Source: Rhodospirillales bacterium (GTDB lineage: Bacteria; Pseudomonadota; Alphaproteobacteria; Acetobacterales; Acetobacteraceae). Taken from it: a DNA stretch of 10,544 nt. A program made the position numbers and the translations under genes. Under the pieces are notes generated by a model. The model was not told the origin of the DNA. It saw only the letters and a list, made by a program, of their open reading frames with translations, and did no database searches. This document shows positions 7,401-10,544 of this stretch, piece after piece. Position 1 is the first letter of the stretch. Each line of letters begins with the position of its first letter. The stretch lies in NCBI GenBank assembly GCA_028866445.1, contig JAGWIE010000026.1, positions 1 to 10,544 on the forward strand, written 5' to 3'.

Positions 7401-7528
7401 TCCCGCAAAAGGCGGATCTGGCGGATTTGACCAGGATAATGCTGGGCGGGGAGCCACCCGCCCCCGAAGCGGAAAAACCGGTCAAGAAACCCAAGGCAAG
7501 GAAGGCCGAGGTGCTGCCGACTTCTTAG
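4427..7528 (+). CDS. Bifunctional GT2-GT4 glycosyltransferase with three N-terminal GW modules
   Basis: A 1033-residue protein with no signal peptide or transmembrane segment seen, so probably cytoplasmic. Residues 5-285 are three repeats of a beta-rich module of 93-94 residues, each with a Gly-Trp (17-18, 111-112, 204-205) and most of the frame R-x-D...GF-x-I-x-LP. Residues 350-620 are a GT2 domain (GT-A fold): IIVPVYRG, NDCSPD (387-392), the DXD-like NSD (439-441), and GYGEENDF (538-545) with the probable catalytic acid pair, as in rhamnosyltransferase-like enzymes. Residues 628-1005 resemble a GT4 (GT-B) domain: AHDFYSFCPR, a Cys cluster (739, 752, 760, 763), IGPHKGSNKLLEIA (847-860), and an E-x7-E motif (E921, E929). 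The last 25 residues are Lys/Pro-rich. Likely adds two sugars in sequence during surface glycan assembly; donors and acceptor are unknown. Its end overlaps the convergent TPR gene by 47 bp. Confidence 0.88.
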   Translation: MATQGHVDTMEGSYLTGWAASIPDTGNCAITVVDAQGRLIAKGRASRHRPDLAALGLGRTTLGYRIAIPLGTEAKQLRVLANGEELIGSPLAIGPGLFDGFCTVEADMVTGWVSERTRTETPPLLTVMNSAGVEVARGLARFDERPADPLFAPARFNLKLSSDCFGAGEMLLDVFANAKLIGRTGCNLRVHANLEFISSEQVTGWIHAADVPSRNFELDIYRDGKLVDTTACDRERTDVKAHFPDCVTPGFDIALPPANNADDEPVAISLRFKDGARDLFDGPYLLAKRPAAVAAIYKAAQLANAELPGLGAGERAVLTEALRDYLAKMRSGESVTLSKQPDTAPAPALLRMAIIVPVYRGVEVTKACIESVLAHRNPATDQLILINDCSPDAEMAGMLAAYRHHPHVVLLENAQNLGFVGTVNRGMMFCKGTDTVLLNSDTVLHAGGLDELASVAYAHPEIGTVTAMSSNATIFSYPSAELREATLPDISWPELAALALSANAGTCEDVPTGHGFCMFIKRQVIKRIGFLDEAFGRGYGEENDFCARASALGYRNVAAGGVLVEHKESISFGNERESLLAQNQPRLNALYPEYTPLIMAFERQDGLRRLRWALDRARLARAREAGTRFALVISNALEGGTPKAIRDIEREVGYGGATKLSLSLTEGGLIELSCEAPLLCARFKAAEVTELFAVLDGAAPALVLAHQLLGFPAAVLSALGNWLESRHSLYWAHDFYSFCPRVTMIDAIGRFCGGADAETCDRCVELGGAHETSVLNDLSTAEHRALFAALLARFTHVIAPSANAAGYLASMVPGLNLKVAPHPESAQGAAGAARQGSDDEIVMLGAIGPHKGSNKLLEIAQRARLTHPHLHFRVIGYTNMDRALKAVGNVTITGKYTPEELPALLAETKGRLALFLPAWPETYSYTLSELVKHGFIPLAPDIGAPADRIRRTGFGVVFPFPADAEGVLKLIDEIAAGRVQAVAEGALPAAFFPQKADLADLTRIMLGGEPPAPEAEKPVKKPKARKAEVLPTS
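4439..5284 (+). repeat. Three tandem copies of a ~93-residue beta-rich module (protein-level repeat)
   Basis: Residues about 5-286 of the GT2-GT4 protein divide into three aligned units. The Gly-Trp pairs fall at residues 17-18, 111-112 and 204-205, spacing 94 and 93. Each unit follows the pattern: TGW, a variable loop, alternating hydrophobic residues, a G-containing turn, a charged R/D stretch, then F/Y-x-(I/L)-x-L. Examples are YLTGWAA, MVTGWVS and QVTGWIH, ending GYRIAIP, RFNLKLS and GFDIALP. Sequence identity between units is low, so this is an old duplication. A fourth copy lies at the N-terminus of the convergent TPR protein. Confidence 0.7.
7482..7528. other. 47-bp antisense overlap of two convergent genes
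   Basis: The 3' end of the GT2-GT4 gene (stop TAG, 7526-7528) and that of the TPR-GT32 gene (stop TGA on the minus strand, 7484-7482) overlap. Both strands code here for low-complexity basic tails: KPKARKAEVLPTS on plus and KKSAAPRPSLPWVS on minus. There is no intergenic space and no visible intrinsic terminator, so the two transcripts must overlap at least here. Confidence 0.75.
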
Positions 7529-10202
7529 CCCGGTTTATGGCCGCTGCGGCATCGGTCCGTTTGCGATGGCGCATGCGGTGGGTTTTATATGACGCAAAGC
7601 ACCCCCCCGCCACAAAACCGCCAAGCTGCCTGCGATCCAGCAGGGCAACGCCCGGCGGCAACCCGCCAACCCCATGCGCCGCGACATGCTGCGCCAGCGC
7701 CCGGGTGAGCAGCCCGGGGCCAGAAAGCAGCCAGGAGATCTCGCTATCCCCCCGGTTGACCGCATTGACCACCGCGCGCAAAGCCGCCTGCAAAACCGGA
7801 TGGCCAGGGGCGGCGGCAATGAAATGATTCGCCGCACAGCCAAACTCCTCCTGCGCCAACACCAGGCCGGCACCGGGGGGCAACAACGCCTCCAGCGGGC
7901 GCAGGCAGCGGTCATCGGCATCGGCATAGATGCCGCCTTCCTGCACCAGCCACGCGAGGCGAAAAATGTCTGCCTTTTGCGGCACTTCCTGCGTGCGTTG
8001 ATAAGCCTGCAGAACAGGGGCGGGAAATTTCGCGTCGAGATAATCCCCGGCCTCAGCCTCGTTGAAGCACCGCCAGTTAAAACCTGGGTTATGGGCCCGC
8101 CAGCTCTGCATCAGCGCGCTTACATCTTCTGGCGGCTCTGGCTGGTCCCAGAACGCCGTTATGGAGCGGGGAATTGGTGGGGTCGTTTCCGGGCCGGGCG
8201 TAAAATCCATCCGCTCCGCCTGGCGCATAGCCAGCAGCAGGCTGGCGGCGGGGGCGGTGCTGTCCGGCACCTGCCGGGCCATTTCGGCCAGCGCCTCCAG
8301 CCGCGCTGCCGGAGGTTGCGTGCTTAAGTCCTCCAGGGCCGCGCAAAGCCCTTCATCCGCTGCGTATTCGTCGATGATCTGGCCGAGCAGGGATTGCGAA
8401 ATATTGAGCGATTCCCCGCGCAGGCGGCGGTTGGAGGCCATCAGCTCATATTGCCTGTGCAAATGGGAGCGCGCGCCCGGAAGGTCGAAGCGCATCAGCT
8501 TCACCCGGCTCAGCGCCTCTTGCAGCAGAATATCGTTCGGGTTCAGCGCCGCCGCTTCCTCGTAATGGGCAAGCGCGGCATCCATCTGCCATAGGCTTTC
8601 GGCCAGCGCGCCAACGCAGCGGCGGCGGATCGCGCGCTCGGCCACATTAGTGGCGGGGATGCCGAACAGGCATTTCTGCAAGCTCGCGTCAGACCCGGCC
8701 AGAAGCTCGGTCTGGAAGCGTTCTGCCCAAAGCCAGAATGCCCGCGGAGCGGCGGCGGTGGCGGTGCGGGCGGCGTGCAGGGCTTCCTGCATCCGTCCGC
8801 TGCGGCGTAACAGCGTAACCCGCCAGTTTTGCAGCTGCGGCGTGGCACCGTGCTCCTGCTCCAGTGCCGTCAGGCCATCCAGCGCCTCCTCAAATCGGCC
8901 CTGCCAGGCCAGCGCGTCCAGCGTTCCAAAACGGAAGGCCATCTCACCGGGGTGGCGTTTTGCGGCAGCGCTGAAAATCTCGAAAGCTTGGGCGGCATCG
9001 CCCACCGCAAGCGCCTGGGCGGCGAGCTGGCCTACGGCGTCGCGATGGCCCGGATCTAATTCCAGCGCGCGGGCAAGATGGGCGTTGCCTTCCTGTTGGT
9101 GGCCCAGCCGGTAGTCTTGCCGCGCAAGCTCAGCCAGCAGGCCGGGGTTTTCCGGCTCCAGCGCCAGGGCTTCGGCGAAATGCGCCGCCGCGTCTTCCTC
9201 CAGCCCGGCCTCACGTTCAATATTGGCCAGGGTGAGCAATATTGAGGTTTGGCCAGGATGGACAGTGCGTAGCGCGAGCGCGGCTTGCCTGGCGTCATCA
9301 AATGCGCCCGTGTCACGCAGCACCTCGATCAACCCGAGCCTTGGGGAGAGCTCATCCGGTGCAAGGCGGATCGCTTCCTCGAAATGCCGCCGGGCCACGC
9401 CATGCGCGGATTGGGCACGGGCGCAATGGCCAAAACCCTGTTCCACCGGCCAGGATTGGGGAAAATCCGCCGCCACCTGGGTAAGTACGGTTTTTGCCTC
9501 CTCAACCCGGCCCAGAACGCGCAGCTCCTCCGCCACGTCCAACCCGCGCCAGACATCGCCGGGGGCCAGCGCCGCCGCTTGGGTGAACCAGCCCAGCGCC
9601 GCCGCGCGGTCTCCTCCGGCACGGGCAATATGGCCGAGCGCAACATGGGCGTGCCAGAATTTCGGATGGGTCTCGAGCAGTGTCACCAGCGTTGACATGG
9701 CGTCTTGTGGGGCTCCGGATTCTCGCAGAGCAGCCGCGAGTTCCATCACCTGCCAGGGATCTTCCACCGCCAAACGCGCCGCAACGCGTAAAGCCTCGTG
9801 TGCTTCGTCCGGGTCCTGTGTGAGGGTGGCATATTTTGCCAGCCGGGCCGCCATCTCCGGTTCGGAGATGGTTAAAGGGCTGGTGAGAATGAAAATCGTG
9901 CCCGCCACCCGTGCGGCGATTTCCACTTGCCCTAAAGCAATGGCGGATACCGGCAGCTTCCAGGCGAAGCCGTAACAACCATCGCCTTTGCCTGCATCCT
10001 GCACATCCTGGCGATAAAGATCGGCCATGGTGCGACCCGCAAGCTTGCCGTTGAGAAGAATTTCAATCTCCAGCCGCCGCCCAGGCGTTGCTTCACACCA
10101 GGCCCAACCGCGGAGATTCAACCTCTCTCCCAGCAAATCCAGGTAACCGGTCAAATGGGTGGCAGTGGTGTCAGCGTTTTCCATAAGGCTTTGTTGCGGC
10201 AT
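7482..10202 (-). CDS. GW module-TPR-GT32 (OCH1-like) glycosyltransferase
   Basis: A 906-residue protein in three parts. Residues 15-113 are one beta-rich module of the type found three times in the neighbouring GT2-GT4 protein (LRGWAWCE, then ADLYRQDV, then YGFAWKLP). Residues 147-486 are ten uninterrupted 34-residue TPRs, most ending in Pro (ALAP, ALEP, ELDP), followed by a degenerate unit and another clear one at 522-555. Residues 677-875 are a GT32/DXD sugar-transferase domain: IPRSITAFWDQPEPP, ADIFRLAWLVQEGG (744-757), and the metal-binding IYADADD (D761, D763). The tail is Arg/Lys-rich. TPRs probably bind a protein or glycan partner, as in other TPR-linked transferases, but the acceptor is unknown. 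The start at 10202 has GAAG seven bases upstream; Met7 (10184) lacks one. No signal peptide seen. The 3' end overlaps the GT2-GT4 gene antisense. Confidence 0.85.
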   Translation of the reverse strand: MPQQSLMENADTTATHLTGYLDLLGERLNLRGWAWCEATPGRRLEIEILLNGKLAGRTMADLYRQDVQDAGKGDGCYGFAWKLPVSAIALGQVEIAARVAGTIFILTSPLTISEPEMAARLAKYATLTQDPDEAHEALRVAARLAVEDPWQVMELAAALRESGAPQDAMSTLVTLLETHPKFWHAHVALGHIARAGGDRAAALGWFTQAAALAPGDVWRGLDVAEELRVLGRVEEAKTVLTQVAADFPQSWPVEQGFGHCARAQSAHGVARRHFEEAIRLAPDELSPRLGLIEVLRDTGAFDDARQAALALRTVHPGQTSILLTLANIEREAGLEEDAAAHFAEALALEPENPGLLAELARQDYRLGHQQEGNAHLARALELDPGHRDAVGQLAAQALAVGDAAQAFEIFSAAAKRHPGEMAFRFGTLDALAWQGRFEEALDGLTALEQEHGATPQLQNWRVTLLRRSGRMQEALHAARTATAAAPRAFWLWAERFQTELLAGSDASLQKCLFGIPATNVAERAIRRRCVGALAESLWQMDAALAHYEEAAALNPNDILLQEALSRVKLMRFDLPGARSHLHRQYELMASNRRLRGESLNISQSLLGQIIDEYAADEGLCAALEDLSTQPPAARLEALAEMARQVPDSTAPAASLLLAMRQAERMDFTPGPETTPPIPRSITAFWDQPEPPEDVSALMQSWRAHNPGFNWRCFNEAEAGDYLDAKFPAPVLQAYQRTQEVPQKADIFRLAWLVQEGGIYADADDRCLRPLEALLPPGAGLVLAQEEFGCAANHFIAAAPGHPVLQAALRAVVNAVNRGDSEISWLLSGPGLLTRALAQHVAAHGVGGLPPGVALLDRRQLGGFVAGGCFASYKTHRMRHRKRTDAAAAINRAKKSAAPRPSLPWVS
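8745..9764 (-). repeat. Ten gapless 34-residue TPR units
   Basis: Codons for residues 147-486 of the TPR-GT32 protein. The 340 residues divide exactly into ten units of 34 with no insertion or deletion. Units have small residues at the TPR turn positions, and most end in a Pro at position 34; examples of unit ends are LETHP, AALAP, RLAP, LALEP and LELDP. Such regularity implies a continuous right-handed superhelix. DNA-level repetition is not evident, so the units are ancient and diverged. Confidence 0.8.
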
Positions 10203-10246
10203 ATTTTTGCTTCGCCTTTATTAGTTCAGGCCGTGACATTTGATTT

Positions 10247-10275
10247 ATTGTCGTTGCATTGATGCGCGATTGCAA
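10247..10275 (-). promoter_or_regulatory. Candidate sigma70-type promoter for the TPR-GT32 gene
   Basis: On the minus strand, TTGCAA (10275-10270) is followed after 17 bases by GACAAT (10252-10247); each hexamer matches the consensus at four of six positions. The predicted start of transcription near 10240 leaves a leader of about 40 bases to the ATG at 10202. The -35 lies in an imperfect inverted repeat (TTGCA at 10254-10258, TGCAA at 10271-10275) that could be an operator shared with the divergent gor. Sequence match only. Confidence 0.35.
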
Positions 10276-10356
10276 CCTTACGCTGGCATCTGCGCAGCTA
10301 TTGGTAAATTCCGGCGCGGCACACTAGGTAGGCCCAGGCACTTCAGGACATTGACG

Positions 10357-10544
10357 ATGGATTTTGACCTCTTCGTGATTGGTGGCGGCTCGGGTGGGGT
10401 GCGTTGCGCGCGCATTGCGGCGGGGCATGGGGCGCGGGTTGGCATCGCCGAATCCCGTTTCTGGGGCGGCACCTGCGTGAATGTGGGCTGCGTGCCGAAA
10501 AAATTCATGGTGATGGCGGCGGAATATGGCGCGATGGCCGATGA
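10357..10544 (+). CDS. gor: Glutathione reductase, N-terminal fragment (cut by window end)
   Basis: Cytoplasmic FAD-dependent pyridine nucleotide disulfide oxidoreductase that reduces glutathione disulfide with NADPH. Only the first 62 residues are in the window. They contain the FAD-binding dinucleotide fold DLFVIGGGSGGVRCAR (GxGxxG-type glycine run, residues 9-14) and the redox-active disulfide motif GGTCVNVGCVPKK, with Cys41 and Cys46. The NVGCVPKK form is typical of glutathione reductase, whereas lipoamide dehydrogenases usually have N-x-GC-I-PSK. ATG 10357 is preceded by AGGA (10345-10348) with an 8-base spacer. Transcribed divergently from the TPR-GT32 gene across a 154-bp gap. Mycothione or trypanothione reductase is possible in principle but unlikely in this context. 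Confidence 0.88.
   Translation, partial: MDFDLFVIGGGSGGVRCARIAAGHGARVGIAESRFWGGTCVNVGCVPKKFMVMAAEYGAMAD

Noticed and set aside
7529..7927. Frameshift or pseudogene at the end of the TPR-GT32 gene
   Set aside because: The main frame keeps the GT32 motifs (ADIFR, GGIYADADD) and continues to its stop without a break; the other minus-strand frame here is an out-of-frame shadow.

Overview
The window looks like chromosomal DNA of a GC-rich Gram-negative alphaproteobacterium. The Acetobacteraceae (Acidocella/Acidiphilium-like) are my best guess. This rests on high GC, protein similarity recognised by eye (alphaproteobacterial-style dihydroorotase, YgfZ and glutathione reductase) and the large multidomain glycosyltransferases. 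It is an inference, not a database match. No tRNA, rRNA, CRISPR array, insertion sequence or phage gene was seen, and coding density is very high.

Layout, left to right. (1) 1-1116, +: a YnfM/AraJ-like MFS transporter missing its N-terminus at the window edge. (2) 1117-1173: a short gap between convergent genes holding a perfect 28-bp palindrome at 1136-1163. Its centre, TGTTCCACGTGGAACA, has the form of a ParB-binding parS centromere site. (3) 3401-1174, -: a two-gene unit, a GT9 heptosyltransferase-like enzyme followed 8 bp later by dihydroorotase (pyrC), whose Shine-Dalgarno overlaps the GT9 stop codon. (4) 3486-4295, +: the Fe-S/folate-linked protein YgfZ, divergent from GT9. (5) 4427-7528, +: a 1033-residue protein with three copies of a ~93-residue beta-rich 'GW' module, a GT2 domain and a GT4 domain. 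(6) 10202-7482, -: a 906-residue protein with one copy of the same module, ten gapless 34-residue TPRs and a C-terminal GT32-like (OCH1-type, DXD) domain. Genes 5 and 6 converge and overlap by 47 bp at their 3' ends. (7) 10357 onward, +: the first 62 codons of glutathione reductase (gor), cut by the window end.

How they may work together: the GT9, GT2-GT4 and TPR-GT32 proteins together carry four glycosyltransferase domains in about 8 kb, which suggests synthesis of surface glycans or protein glycosylation. The module shared by genes 5 and 6 ties those two proteins together. pyrC, ygfZ and gor are housekeeping genes (pyrimidines, Fe-S repair, thiol redox). With the parS-like site, they argue for a chromosomal and perhaps origin-proximal location.

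The most unusual items are the parS-like palindrome, the shared repeated module, the TPR-GT32 fusion and the antisense overlap of the two glycosyltransferase genes. I found no clear defence, toxin or mobile system.
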